Origin: Pseudomonas hydrolytica
GTDB lineage: Bacteria; Pseudomonadota; Gammaproteobacteria; Pseudomonadales; Pseudomonadaceae
DNA: 64,000 nt
Direction: 5' to 3'
Assembly: GCF_021495345.1 (NCBI RefSeq)
Contig: NZ_CP099397.1
Span: 3,534,001 to 3,598,000, forward strand
Below the pieces are notes generated by a model. The model saw only the letters and a list, made by a program, of their open reading frames with translations. It ran no database searches and had not been told where the DNA came from. Positions 29,969 to 38,558 of this stretch are shown here, piece by piece (positions within the stretch are counted from its first letter, which is position 1; every line of letters starts with the position of its first letter). The translations under genes and the position numbers were made by a program.

Positions 29969-31528
29969 TCACGCCGGATAGCCGGTGATCTTGCGAATGC
30001 GCTGGTACAGCGGCTTGAGCTGACGATACATGCGCTGATAGACCTGCCCGTAGAGCTGCTGGTAAACGCGCTGGGCCTCCGGGTTCGGCTGGAATACCTG
30101 ACCGACGCGGGTCATGGCGGCGATGGCGCTCGGGTAATCGGCGTGCAGCCCCAGGCCGACCGCACAGTTGATCGCCGCGCCCAGGCCGCTGGTCTCGTAC
30201 AGGTGCGGGCGTTCGGCCGGCAGGCCGAAGATGTCGGCGGTCAGCTGCATCGCCGCATCGCTCTGCGAACCGCCACCGGACACACGCAGGCGCTCGATAC
30301 GGGTGCCGGCGCGTTTCTCGATGCGCTCCTTGCCCTGACGCAGGGCATAGGCCAATCCCTCCAGAATCGCCCGATACAAATGCGCGCGGGTATGCACATC
30401 GCCAAAGCCGATGATCGAGCCCTTGGCCTCCAGGCCCGGCTCGCGGATGCCCGGCGTCCAGTACGGCTGCAACATCAGGCCCATGGAGCCGGGCGGCACG
30501 GCATTAACCAGCTCGTCGAACAGCGCCTCGGGCGGCACGCCGAGCGCCTCGGCACGTTGCATCTCGCGCAGGCCGAATTCGCGCTTGAACCAGCTGACCA
30601 TCCAGAAACCGCGGTAGATCATCACCTCGGTATTGAAGTGATCCGGCAGCGCCGCCGGGTACGGCGGAATCAGCGGGATGGTTTCCAGATAACGGCTGCG
30701 TATGGTGTTGATGGTCGCGGTGGTGCCGTAGGACAGGCACGCGGTGCCGGCGTCCAGGGCGCCGGAACCCAATACCTCGCAGGCCTTGTCGGCGCCGGCG
30801 GCGATCAGCGGCAGGCCCTCGGGAATACCGGTATGACGGCTGGCGGAGGCCGTGATGCTGCCCAGTCGCTCGCCCGGCTTGAACAGCTCGGGCAGCTGCT
30901 CGGGGCGCACCTTCAGCGCCTGCCATTTCCAGTCGCCCGGCGCCGCCCAGCGCAGGCGCTTGTAGTCGAACGGCAGGTAGGCCACGCAGCTGCTGGTGGA
31001 ATCGACGAAACGGCCACACAGGCGCTGGGTGAGAAACCCGGACAGCAGCAGTACCTTGTGCGTGCGATCCGCGATGTCCGGCTGATGCTGAGCCACCCAG
31101 TTGACCTCGGCCTGGGCGCGGAAGTGATCCACCGCCTCCTCGGCCCGCGCCAGCTTGAACAGCCAGCCCCACATCCCCTTGATACGCCCAGCCACATCAG
31201 CACGACGCTGGTCGAGCCAGAGAATCGCCGGGCGCAGCGGCGCACCCTGCTCATCGACATGGATGATGCTGCCACGCTGGGTGGTGACGGCGACGCCGCG
31301 GATCAGTCTGCGGTCGATGTCCACCTGCTGCCACAGCAGCCGGCAGGCCTCGCCGAGGCTGGCCCAGTAGTACTCCGGGTCCTGCTCGGCCCAGCCCGGC
31401 TGGCTGGAGAAATAGGGGTCCAGCTCCACCTTGCCCTTGGCCAGCAGATTGCCCTGGGTATCGAACAGCAGCGCACGCACGCTCTGGGTGCCGTTGTCGA
31501 TGCTCAGCAGGTAGCTTGGTTCGCTCAA
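29969..31528 (-). CDS. FGGY-family carbohydrate kinase
   Basis: Kinase of 519 residues with the actin-like two-domain FGGY fold: YLLSIDNGTQSVRALLFDTQ (phosphate 1), ILWLDQRRADVAGR, the second-domain AAGADKACEVLGSGALDAGT and RIERLRVSGGGSQSDAAMQL. Start is TTG at 31528, with AAGGA seven bases upstream. It is the third gene of an operon with a GlpD-like dehydrogenase and an alkyl-DHAP-synthase-like oxidase, which suggests a glycerol- or polyol-like substrate rather than a sugar such as xylulose. The substrate is not settled. It is distinct from standard GlpK. Confidence 0.9.
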   Translation of the reverse strand: MSEPSYLLSIDNGTQSVRALLFDTQGNLLAKGKVELDPYFSSQPGWAEQDPEYYWASLGEACRLLWQQVDIDRRLIRGVAVTTQRGSIIHVDEQGAPLRPAILWLDQRRADVAGRIKGMWGWLFKLARAEEAVDHFRAQAEVNWVAQHQPDIADRTHKVLLLSGFLTQRLCGRFVDSTSSCVAYLPFDYKRLRWAAPGDWKWQALKVRPEQLPELFKPGERLGSITASASRHTGIPEGLPLIAAGADKACEVLGSGALDAGTACLSYGTTATINTIRSRYLETIPLIPPYPAALPDHFNTEVMIYRGFWMVSWFKREFGLREMQRAEALGVPPEALFDELVNAVPPGSMGLMLQPYWTPGIREPGLEAKGSIIGFGDVHTRAHLYRAILEGLAYALRQGKERIEKRAGTRIERLRVSGGGSQSDAAMQLTADIFGLPAERPHLYETSGLGAAINCAVGLGLHADYPSAIAAMTRVGQVFQPNPEAQRVYQQLYGQVYQRMYRQLKPLYQRIRKITGYPA

Positions 31529-31556
31529 GGTGTGGTCCTTATCGTGGTCGTTCGTT

Positions 31557-31577
31557 GGTGCGCACGGCGCACCCTAC
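31557..31577. repeat. Half copy of the GGTGCGC/GCGCACC repeat
   Basis: GGTGCGCACGGCGCACCCTAC matches one arm of the repeat at 9771-9842. It overlaps the last codons and stop of the GlpD-like gene, so the gene's end has been shaped by it. Confidence 0.65.
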
Positions 31578-33145
31578 GGCAGGCTGTAACAGCGTTGCCA
31601 TAGCGCCAGGTAGTTGGTTTCTTCCTGCTGCCAGCGCGCATCGCTCCAGCCCAGGCGCGGCTGGCACAGCGCGCGGATGCGCGGCAGCTCGGCGCGACCG
31701 CCGCCTGCCAAGAGCAGGCCCAGGCGGGTGCGGCGCAGCAGCAGGTCGTCCAGGTGCAGCACCAGCTCGCCCTCGGCGGCCCAGGCCAGTTCGGCCCACA
31801 GGGTGTTCGTACCCGCGACGCAATCGCCGCCCACCTCGTCGATCAGGCGCAATACCTCGCCCAGCTGGCGGCCATGGCGGCCGGCCAGACGGCGTTGCTG
31901 CGCCGGGTTCAATGCCGGCATCGGCGTCGGCGTACTCGAAGCGAAGACCGCGCCGCCCTGATCGTCCACCGCTTTGCCGACGAAGCCCGCACAGGCGCGC
32001 AGTACCTCCAGCGCCAGCAGGCGAAAAGTGGTCAGCTTGCCGCCGGCCAGGGTCACGCTGCACGGCTCGATCCATAGCGCGTGTTCGCGCTTCTCGTCCG
32101 AGGGTTTCAGCCCGGCGCTGCCATCGCCCACCACCGGGCGCACGCCGGCCCAGGTCGACAGCACATCGCCGCGTGTCACTTCGGCGCACGGAAATTGCTG
32201 GGCACAGGCGGCCAGCAGATAGTCGACCTCCTCGTTACTGATCACCGCCTCGGTGTCCAGATCGTCCGCATGATCCAGATCGGTGGTGCCGATCACCGTC
32301 GCGCCCTCCCAGGGGAAGACGAATACCGGCCGGCCATCGGCCGCATGCATAAAGCTGAAGGCATGCGCCACCGGCAGGCGCCAGCCCGGCAGCAGCAGGT
32401 GGCTGCCGCGCAGCGGGCGGATGCGGCCATTGCCGGGCTGGCGCAGGCGATCGGCCCAGGCGCCGGTGGCCTGGGCCACGGCGCGGCTGCGCAGGCGGTA
32501 GCGGTTGCCCGTCTCGATATCCTCGGCCAGCACGCCGACCACCTGCCCTGCCTCGCGCAGCAGCTCGACCACGCGCATGCCATTGAGCGCCTCTGCACCT
32601 TCGGCGCGCGCTTCGCCCAGCACGCGCTGCACCAGGCGGGCATCGTCGGTCACCGCGTCGAAGAAGCGCGTGCCACCGAGCAGACCATCTTCACTAATGC
32701 CCGGCGCCAGGTAACGCAGCTGCTGCAGCGGGTAGAACAGATGGTTGCGCTTGCCGGCCAGGGCGTCGTACAGGCTCAGCAGGCCGCCGAATACCTTGGG
32801 CCCAGGGAAGCCGCCGCGGTAATGCGGCATGACGAAACTCAGCGGCTCCACCAGCCCCGGCGCCTCACCGAGCAGGCGCTGGCGCTCGCGCACCGAGTCG
32901 CGAGTCAGCCCCAGCTGGCCCTTGGCGACGTAGCGTAGGCCACCGTGGACCATCTTCGACGAGCGACTGGAGGTACCCCAGGCAAAGTCGCGCTGCTCCA
33001 GCAGCAGGCAGCGCCAGCCGCGTCGCGCCGCCTCCCGCAGGATGCCGGCGCCGCAGATGCCGCCGCCGATCACCAGCAAGTCCCAGTCATGCGCGGCCAG
33101 CTCGGGCAGCGCACGCTCGCGCCAGCGGGCGTTCCACAGTTCCAT
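31574..33145 (-). CDS. FAD-dependent glycerol-3-phosphate dehydrogenase-like protein
   Basis: Protein of 523 residues of the GlpD/GlpA family. FAD-binding Rossmann motif DLLVIGGGICGAGILREAAR at the N-terminus, then FAWGTSSRSSKMVHGGLRYV, VRPVVGDGSAGLK, and CSVTLAGGKLTTFRLLALEV, which are GlpD hallmarks; a C-terminal DAO_C-like helical domain follows. GlpD oxidises glycerol-3-phosphate to dihydroxyacetone phosphate with electrons to quinone. The gene is 2 bases from the alkyl-DHAP-synthase-like gene upstream, so they are one transcript. It is not necessarily the main GlpD of the cell. Confidence 0.9.
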   Translation of the reverse strand: MELWNARWRERALPELAAHDWDLLVIGGGICGAGILREAARRGWRCLLLEQRDFAWGTSSRSSKMVHGGLRYVAKGQLGLTRDSVRERQRLLGEAPGLVEPLSFVMPHYRGGFPGPKVFGGLLSLYDALAGKRNHLFYPLQQLRYLAPGISEDGLLGGTRFFDAVTDDARLVQRVLGEARAEGAEALNGMRVVELLREAGQVVGVLAEDIETGNRYRLRSRAVAQATGAWADRLRQPGNGRIRPLRGSHLLLPGWRLPVAHAFSFMHAADGRPVFVFPWEGATVIGTTDLDHADDLDTEAVISNEEVDYLLAACAQQFPCAEVTRGDVLSTWAGVRPVVGDGSAGLKPSDEKREHALWIEPCSVTLAGGKLTTFRLLALEVLRACAGFVGKAVDDQGGAVFASSTPTPMPALNPAQQRRLAGRHGRQLGEVLRLIDEVGGDCVAGTNTLWAELAWAAEGELVLHLDDLLLRRTRLGLLLAGGGRAELPRIRALCQPRLGWSDARWQQEETNYLALWQRCYSLP

Positions 33146-33147
33146 GC

Positions 33148-34743
33148 TCAGTCCTGCAACAGCACGCCCGGAGCCAGGCGCTGCTCCGGGTCGAAATGCG
33201 TGGCCAGGCTGCGCAGCGTGGCCATGCCCAGCTCGCCCTTCTCTGCCGCCAGATAAGGCGCGTGGTCGCGACCGACGCCGTGCTGATGGCTGATGGTGCC
33301 GCGATTCTCGGCGATGGTGCGGCTGGCCGCTGTCTTGAGCCGCTGCCAGCGCGCCATGGCGGTGGCGTAGTCGCTGCCGGGGCGGAACACGTAGGTGGTG
33401 TAGATGCTCGAACCCTCGCCGTAGACGTGCGACAGGTGGGTAAACACGTGTACCCGCTCGCCCTCGCCGGCCAGCTCGTCACGCAGGCTGGCCTCGACCT
33501 TGTTCAACAGGTTGTCGACGTTGGACCAGTCGGTGGCGGTTTCCAGGGTGTCCACCAGGTAGCCGCGCTCCCACAGGCCGTGGCGCAGATAAGGGAAGCG
33601 GAAGCGGTTGTGCTCCCATTTCTTGCCCAGCAGGGTGCCGGTGAACACGCCGCCAAAACCTTTCAGCAGGCGCCGCGCCTGTTTCAGCGAGGCGGCGTTC
33701 TGCACCCGGCTGCCGGTGACGCCGAAGGTCAGCATGCATTTCTCGTCACGGGCGCCGCGCAGCGCCAGGTACTTCTCCAGCAGCGCGATCTGCTGCGGGT
33801 GGCCGGCCAGGGCCAGCTGGGTACGGGTTTCGATGGCGTTGGACAGGCGCAGCATGGACAGCGGCACACGCGCCTGAGCCAGACTGCGAATGGCGCTCAG
33901 CGCCTGTTGCCAGTTGGGCAGGAATACCGCATAGAAGCGCTCCTGCTCGGCCAGGCGACTGATGCGCACGCGCACCTCGGAGATCACCCCGAAGCGCCCT
34001 TCCGAACCCAGCACCAGCTCGCGCAGATCGGGGCCGGCGGCCGACGCCGGGAAGGTGGGAATCTCCAGAGTGCCGGCGAAGGTTTCCAGCTTGCCGCCGG
34101 CGAACAGTTGCTCGATGCGCCCGTAGCGCAGCGACTGCTGACCGCTGGAGCGGCTGGCGACCCAGCCGCCGAGGGTCGACAGTTCCCAGGATTGCGGGAA
34201 GTGGCCCAGCGTATAGCCGCGCGCACGCAGCTGGCTTTCCACCTGCGGGCCGTTGGCGCCAGGGCCGAAGGTGGCGATCAGGCTGTCCTCGTCGATATCC
34301 AGCAGGCGCGTCATGCGCTCCAGCGACAGGGTCAGCACCGGGCGCTGGCCGGCCTGCGGGTTGATGTGGCCGGCCACCGAGGTGCCGCCGCCATAGGGGA
34401 TCAGGGTGACGTCATGCTTCTGCGCCCAGACCAGCAGCTCGCGGATCTGCTCGGCGCTTTCCGGGCAGGCGACGCCATCGGGAAACAGGCCGAACTCGCC
34501 GGAGCGCATGGCCAGCCAGTCCGGCAGGCTCTGACCGCGGGCATGGCGCACGCGCACCTCGGCATCAACGCAGATCAGCGGGTTGGGGGCCAGACGCGAG
34601 GCCGGCACACGCGCCAGCACGTCCTGCAGGCTGGCGTCGGCCAGGCGCTGCCCCGGCCCGATCAGCTCGGCGAGAAAGGCCTCGCCATGGGCCGGCAGTT
34701 CCACCTCGGTCGCTTCGTCTCCCCATCCGTTCCAGCGTCGCAT
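33148..34743 (-). CDS. Alkyldihydroxyacetonephosphate synthase-like FAD oxidase
   Basis: Protein of 531 residues of the vanillyl-alcohol-oxidase FAD family. Several segments match alkyl-DHAP synthases: MRRWNGWGDEATEVELP at the start, FAD-binding LIPYGGGTSVAGHINPQ, LGHFPQSWELSTLGGWVASR with RSSGQQSLRYGRIEQLFAGG, and ISHQHGVGRDHAPYLAAEKG near the C-terminus. Such enzymes exchange an acyl for an alkyl group on DHAP in ether lipid synthesis. Start at 34743 is chosen for the GGGGGA site; 34755 and 34767 are in-frame alternatives. First gene of the operon, opposite an AraC regulator. Confidence 0.85.
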   Translation of the reverse strand: MRRWNGWGDEATEVELPAHGEAFLAELIGPGQRLADASLQDVLARVPASRLAPNPLICVDAEVRVRHARGQSLPDWLAMRSGEFGLFPDGVACPESAEQIRELLVWAQKHDVTLIPYGGGTSVAGHINPQAGQRPVLTLSLERMTRLLDIDEDSLIATFGPGANGPQVESQLRARGYTLGHFPQSWELSTLGGWVASRSSGQQSLRYGRIEQLFAGGKLETFAGTLEIPTFPASAAGPDLRELVLGSEGRFGVISEVRVRISRLAEQERFYAVFLPNWQQALSAIRSLAQARVPLSMLRLSNAIETRTQLALAGHPQQIALLEKYLALRGARDEKCMLTFGVTGSRVQNAASLKQARRLLKGFGGVFTGTLLGKKWEHNRFRFPYLRHGLWERGYLVDTLETATDWSNVDNLLNKVEASLRDELAGEGERVHVFTHLSHVYGEGSSIYTTYVFRPGSDYATAMARWQRLKTAASRTIAENRGTISHQHGVGRDHAPYLAAEKGELGMATLRSLATHFDPEQRLAPGVLLQD

Positions 34744-34868
34744 CGCATCCCCCATTCCGATCAGCACTTATGGCTGCCTATACTAGCCAGCCGCCGATTT
34801 CCGTCACTGTCGAATCGGGACAGGCCATATCGCCAATCAAGACAGGCCTCGCAGAACAAGAAGAATCC

Positions 34869-35903
34869 ATGGAAAACCTCGGCTACACCTCGGTTCCCGC
34901 CCTGCTCAAGTACCTGCGCCAGGCCGAACAGCTCGGTCTGGATATCGACCGTGCGCTGGCGGCCGCCGGCGTTCAGGCGCAGGATCTGGCCGACAACGGC
35001 AAGCGGATTCCCAGCGAGGTGCACGAACGCCTGCTGGCGCATCTGCTGGAGGTGTCCGGCGACCCGCTGTTCGGCCTGCACTCAGCACGTTTCGTGCAGC
35101 CCGGTTCGTGGAGCGTGCTCGGTTACATCGCCATGAACTGCGCCACCTTGGGTGAGGCCATGGGCCGCATCGTGCCGTACGAGAAACTGGTGGGCGACAT
35201 GGGCACCAGCCGTCTCGAAGCCGCCGAGGATCACGTGCGGCTGATCTGGAGTTGTCGCCATCAGGCGCCGCAGGTGCGCCGGCACATGGTGGAGAACGTG
35301 CTCGCCTCCTGGCTGCTGTACGCACGCTGGATCGCCGACTCCGAGCATTCGCCGCGCGAAGTCTGGTTCGAGCACGCGCAACCGGCCGGCACCGAGCTGG
35401 AGGAATACCAGGCGCTGTTCGGCTGCCCGGTATTGTTCGAGCAACCCTGCAACGCCCTGCTGGTGCCGCTGGACTACCTCGGCGTGCCGCTGCGCCAGGC
35501 CGACGCCAACCTGCTGCGCACCCTGGAGGAACACGCCCTGGCGCTGATGGCCGGGCTGGATGAGGACGAGCCGCTGCCGCGGCGGGTGAAGAACGCCCTG
35601 CGTCTGCTGCTCAAGGACGGCCTGCCGCGCAAGGAACGGGTGGCGGAGAAATTCGACATGACCGTGCGCACCCTGCAGCGCCACCTGCAGCAGGCCGGCA
35701 CCAGCTACCAGCAGATCCTCGACGAGCTGCGCCAGGAACTGGCCGAGCACTACCTGCTGCGCAGCGACCTGGCGATCCAGGACATCGCCTGCTACCTCGG
35801 TTTCACCGAGGCACGCTCCTTCCACCGCAGCTTCAAGGGCTGGACCGGGCAGACGCCGGGCGAATTTCGTGAGAGCCGGCGCCGCGACAATCCGCTGGGC
35901 TAA
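34869..35903 (+). CDS. AraC-family regulator, divergent to the alkyl-DHAP-synthase-like operon
   Basis: Regulator of 344 residues with an N-terminal Arabinose_bd-like domain (ENLGYTSVPALLKYLRQAEQ, VSGDPLFGLHSARFVQPGSW) and a C-terminal AraC helix-turn-helix pair (RKERVAEKFDMTVRTLQRHL, IQDIACYLGFTEARSFHRSF, GWTGQTPGEFRE). This OruR/ArgR-like subgroup is common in pseudomonads. The start ATG at 34869 is preferred over the upstream frame. The 125-base gap to the divergent operon is the likely control region, so it probably regulates that operon and itself. Confidence 0.92.
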   Translation: MENLGYTSVPALLKYLRQAEQLGLDIDRALAAAGVQAQDLADNGKRIPSEVHERLLAHLLEVSGDPLFGLHSARFVQPGSWSVLGYIAMNCATLGEAMGRIVPYEKLVGDMGTSRLEAAEDHVRLIWSCRHQAPQVRRHMVENVLASWLLYARWIADSEHSPREVWFEHAQPAGTELEEYQALFGCPVLFEQPCNALLVPLDYLGVPLRQADANLLRTLEEHALALMAGLDEDEPLPRRVKNALRLLLKDGLPRKERVAEKFDMTVRTLQRHLQQAGTSYQQILDELRQELAEHYLLRSDLAIQDIACYLGFTEARSFHRSFKGWTGQTPGEFRESRRRDNPLG

Positions 35904-36088
35904 CAGGCCGCTGAAAAACGTAGGCGAGGCAGGCAAGACAATACCGATGGCGGCCCCGCAAAAACGACCAAAAAAACACTGGGCCCGCACTCGGGTTTAC
36001 GTGCTGTAAATGAGCATTTTGACTGGGCTCGCACGCGAGGTCGTTTTTAACGCAGTATTGCCAACGCCGGTAGTTTTTCAGTGGCCTG
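35904..36088. mobile_element. MITE-like element with 16-base terminal inverted repeats
   Basis: The ends CAGGCCGCTGAAAAAC (35904-35919) and GTTTTTCAGTGGCCTG (36073-36088) are inverted with one mismatch. The 185-base body has no coding frame and an inner inverted pair AAAAACGACC/GGTCGTTTTT. It fills the whole space between the AraC stop and the doxX-like stop. It looks like a non-autonomous transposon relic; the parent family is not identified and no target duplication was resolved. Confidence 0.65.
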
Positions 36089-36089
36089 C

Positions 36090-36689
36090 TTAGCGCGGAG
36101 TTCGGAAACGTCGCGCGAGCCAGTAATCGATGCTCAACCAGCGCCCTGCCCCGCTGAAGAACAACGCCACCAGCATCACCAGGTAGGTGGCGGCGAACTC
36201 GATGCCGTTGTTCAGCACTACGAACCTGCCACTGGCGGTCAGCCAGTCGTAATTGCCGTGCTCACGCAGGATGCTGCGCGCCCGCTCGAGTTTCTCCGCC
36301 GCCGCCAGCACGCGCTCGTTGGCAAACGGCGCGGACGGGTCGGCAATCGCCTGCCAGCCATAGGGCCAGTGCACGGCGAAGATCGCCACCAGCATGGTGA
36401 CGATCAGCGGGATGCTGATCCAGCGCACCGCCAGGCCGAACAGCAGCAGAATGGCGCCACCGGCCTCGGTCAGCGCCGCCGCCCAGGCCAGCAGCTCGGG
36501 AAACGGCAGGCCGAGCCCCCAATCCGGATTGCCGAACCAGGCGGCAGTGGCGTCGATGTCCTTGAGCTTCTGCGTGCCGGCCATCCAGAACACCGGCACC
36601 AGATACAGGCGCAGCAGCAGCGGGCCGAGCAAATCCAGGCGCCGGGTAGCCTCCAGCGCGTCCTGGAAGCGATTGAGCAGAGCGGTCAT
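36090..36689 (-). CDS. DoxX-family membrane protein of the bufferin-type operon
   Basis: Protein of 199 residues with four hydrophobic helices: GPLLLRLYLVPVFWMAGTQK, LLAWAAALTEAGGAILLLFG, IPLIVTMLVAIFAVHWPYGW and a C-terminal ATYLVMLVALFFSGAGRWLS, as in DoxX proteins. It begins 5 bases after the hvfC stop and is the last gene of the hvfABC operon. DoxX members are regular fourth genes of such operons and may handle redox steps or electron transfer in the membrane. The precise role is unknown. Confidence 0.88.
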   Translation of the reverse strand: MTALLNRFQDALEATRRLDLLGPLLLRLYLVPVFWMAGTQKLKDIDATAAWFGNPDWGLGLPFPELLAWAAALTEAGGAILLLFGLAVRWISIPLIVTMLVAIFAVHWPYGWQAIADPSAPFANERVLAAAEKLERARSILREHGNYDWLTASGRFVVLNNGIEFAATYLVMLVALFFSGAGRWLSIDYWLARRFRTPR

Positions 36690-36694
36690 GGCGG

Positions 36695-37405
36695 TCAGTC
36701 CTCGGAATGGGGAAACCAGATATCGCGCGCCTGCCAGTCATCCAGCAGCGCGCGGGCGTTGGTGAAGTAATGCTGGTCGGCAGCCAGGCCGTGCTCGGTG
36801 GCCAGCGCCTGTAGCGCCTGCCCAGGCGGCTCGCCGGCCTGCAGACGCAACGCCAGCTGATAGGCGAACGGCGCCAGCTGCATGAAGCGCACCTGATCTT
36901 GGCGATCACGCCAGACCAGCAGGCAGGTCGGCTCGTCTGGCGCCTGAGTGGGGCAGTGATCGGCACCGACCCTCTGCACCGGCCAGCGATAGGCCAGCGG
37001 CCAGGCCAATGGCGACCAGCCGCGCTCGGGCAACTGCGCATCGCTGACATCCAGCGCCAGCTCGACCCACTCGTAATGGGCCAGCTCCAGCATGAACGCA
37101 GGGTCGTCAGGCTCGGCGCGATAGCCCTGCTGCAGCCAGGCAATGAACTCCTGACTGATCTCGAGAAAGTACGGCGTGCTCGCCCGATGCTCGGCGAAGA
37201 ACGCGCGCAGCAACCCCTGCCAGCGCTCGACGCCGAGAACCCCGCGCAGCACCGGAAAGGCGCCGCCCACCAAGCTCGCGACATTGTTGAAAAACAGCTC
37301 CTCGTAGACCGCCATACGCTCGGCGGTGATGCCCGGCAGCAAAGACTGCGCCTCAGGCTGGCGAATACGTGCAGCGAAGTCGCGCTGTTGCTGAACGCCG
37401 CTCAT
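36695..37405 (-). CDS. hvfC: HvfC/BufC family protein (DUF2063), partner of the MNIO enzyme
   Basis: Protein of 236 residues starting MSGVQQQRDFAARIRQPEAQ. N-terminal DNA-binding-like/DUF2063 helical domain (GITAERMAVYEELFFNNVAS, AFPVLRGVLGVERWQGLLRA) and a C-terminal domain typical of the family (FMLELAHYEWVELALDVSDA). In related systems this protein brings the precursor peptide to the MNIO enzyme. Its start overlaps the hvfB stop by 4 bases (ATGA), so translation is coupled. The open frame extends 52 codons upstream but that part overlaps hvfB. Confidence 0.9.
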   Translation of the reverse strand: MSGVQQQRDFAARIRQPEAQSLLPGITAERMAVYEELFFNNVASLVGGAFPVLRGVLGVERWQGLLRAFFAEHRASTPYFLEISQEFIAWLQQGYRAEPDDPAFMLELAHYEWVELALDVSDAQLPERGWSPLAWPLAYRWPVQRVGADHCPTQAPDEPTCLLVWRDRQDQVRFMQLAPFAYQLALRLQAGEPPGQALQALATEHGLAADQHYFTNARALLDDWQARDIWFPHSED

Positions 37406-38244
37406 GTGCCGTACCTGCTCAGCGGTCGCACGGCCTGTTGCAGGCCGCGGATATGCGCCAGCTCGGCATACAGCTCGGCCAGCGGCGGGAAGTTGAAGTC
37501 GCGCTCCAGTAGCGTCGGGCGCACGCCATGCTGCGCGTAGGCGCTGCTCAGCAGTGCCCACACCGGGTCGATCACCGGCGCACCGTGGGTGTCGATCTTC
37601 AGGTCTGCCGCCTGGTCGTAATGACCGGCGACATGCAGATAGGCGATGCGCTCACTCGGCATCGCAGCGATGTAGGCTTCGGCATCGAAGCCGAAGTTCA
37701 GGCTGTTGACGTAGACGTTGTTGACGTCCAGCAACAACTGGCAGTCGGCACGTTCCAGCACCGCTCGAACAAAATCCGCTTCGTCCAGCTCACCGGGCAG
37801 GCGCGCATAGGCCGAGACGTTCTCGATGATCAGCGGCCGCTCCAGCACGTCCTGCGCGATGCGCACGCGTTCGGCGATGCGCGCCACCGATTCCTCGGAA
37901 AACGGTAGCGGCATCAGGTCATATAGCTGGCCATCGTCGGCGCAGGCCGACAAATGTTCGCTGTACGCCAGCACGCCGTGCTCGTCGAGAAAGCCCTTGA
38001 TGGCGTGCAGTAGTTCCAGATTCAGCGGCGCGAAGCCGCCGAGGTTGAGGGACAGACCATGGCACAGCAACGGCCGGCGCTCGCTCAGGGCGCGCAACTG
38101 CTTGCCCAGCCGCCCCCCGACACCGATCCAGTTCTCCGGCGCCACTTCGAGAAAGTCGGCGCCGCTGGCGTCATCGCCGATCAGCTCGGCGAGCAGCCCG
38201 CGACGCAGGCCGAGACCGGCGCCGGTGAGGTGTGCGAGGTGCAT
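37402..38244 (-). CDS. hvfB: MNIO-family multinuclear iron oxidase (DUF692), peptide-modifying
   Basis: Protein of 280 residues starting MHLAHLTGAGLGLRRGLLAE behind GGAGG. The TIM-barrel fold of DUF692/MbnB-like enzymes is clear: FLEVAPENWIGVGGRLGKQL, LCHGLSLNLGGFAPLN, YSEHLSACADDGQLYDLMPL, PLIIENVSAY, LLLDVNNVYVNSLNFGFDAE and IAYLHVAGHYDQAADLKIDTH, with His, Asp, Asn and Glu metal ligands. Members turn cysteines of the precursor into oxazolone, thioamide or thiooxazole groups. The adjacent EGKCG peptide is the expected substrate. Confidence 0.92.
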   Translation of the reverse strand: MHLAHLTGAGLGLRRGLLAELIGDDASGADFLEVAPENWIGVGGRLGKQLRALSERRPLLCHGLSLNLGGFAPLNLELLHAIKGFLDEHGVLAYSEHLSACADDGQLYDLMPLPFSEESVARIAERVRIAQDVLERPLIIENVSAYARLPGELDEADFVRAVLERADCQLLLDVNNVYVNSLNFGFDAEAYIAAMPSERIAYLHVAGHYDQAADLKIDTHGAPVIDPVWALLSSAYAQHGVRPTLLERDFNFPPLAELYAELAHIRGLQQAVRPLSRYGT

Positions 38245-38264
38245 GATCCGTCCTCCCCTTGCCC

Positions 38265-38558
38265 TTACTCGCTCTTCTCGCCGCCGCACTTGCCTTCGCC
38301 GCATTTACCCTCGGCGTCGGCCTTCTTCTCGCCGCCACACTTGCCCTCGCCGCACTTGCCCTCTGCGTCGCCTTTCATCTCGCCACCGCATTTGCCTTCG
38401 CCACAGGAACCTTCCTGCGCCTTCTCGGCAGCGGCCAGGCTGTAGCCGCTGGCCAGCTCCTGCGCAGCGAAGGGGTTGCTGGCGGCGTGGGCAGTGAAGG
38501 CCACGGAAGTCAGCAGCGCAGCGCCCAGGGTGGCAGTCAGGGTATTGAGTTGTTTCAT
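38265..38558 (-). CDS. hvfA: Bufferin/HvfA-type precursor peptide with EGKCG repeats
   Basis: Peptide of 97 residues. A Sec signal peptide (MKQLNTLTATLGAALLTSVA... ending AHA-AS) is followed by a short linker (NPFAAQELASGYSLAAAEKA) and a Cys-rich tail. The tail has one EGSCG and five EGKCG motifs in three 16-17-residue units (AEGKCGEGKCGGEKKAD type), six cysteines in all. Families of this kind are modified by the MNIO enzyme encoded next to them and bind copper in the periplasm. First gene of the operon, 20 bases before hvfB. An ECF-type promoter motif lies about 55 bases upstream. Confidence 0.9.
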   Translation of the reverse strand: MKQLNTLTATLGAALLTSVAFTAHAASNPFAAQELASGYSLAAAEKAQEGSCGEGKCGGEMKGDAEGKCGEGKCGGEKKADAEGKCGEGKCGGEKSE

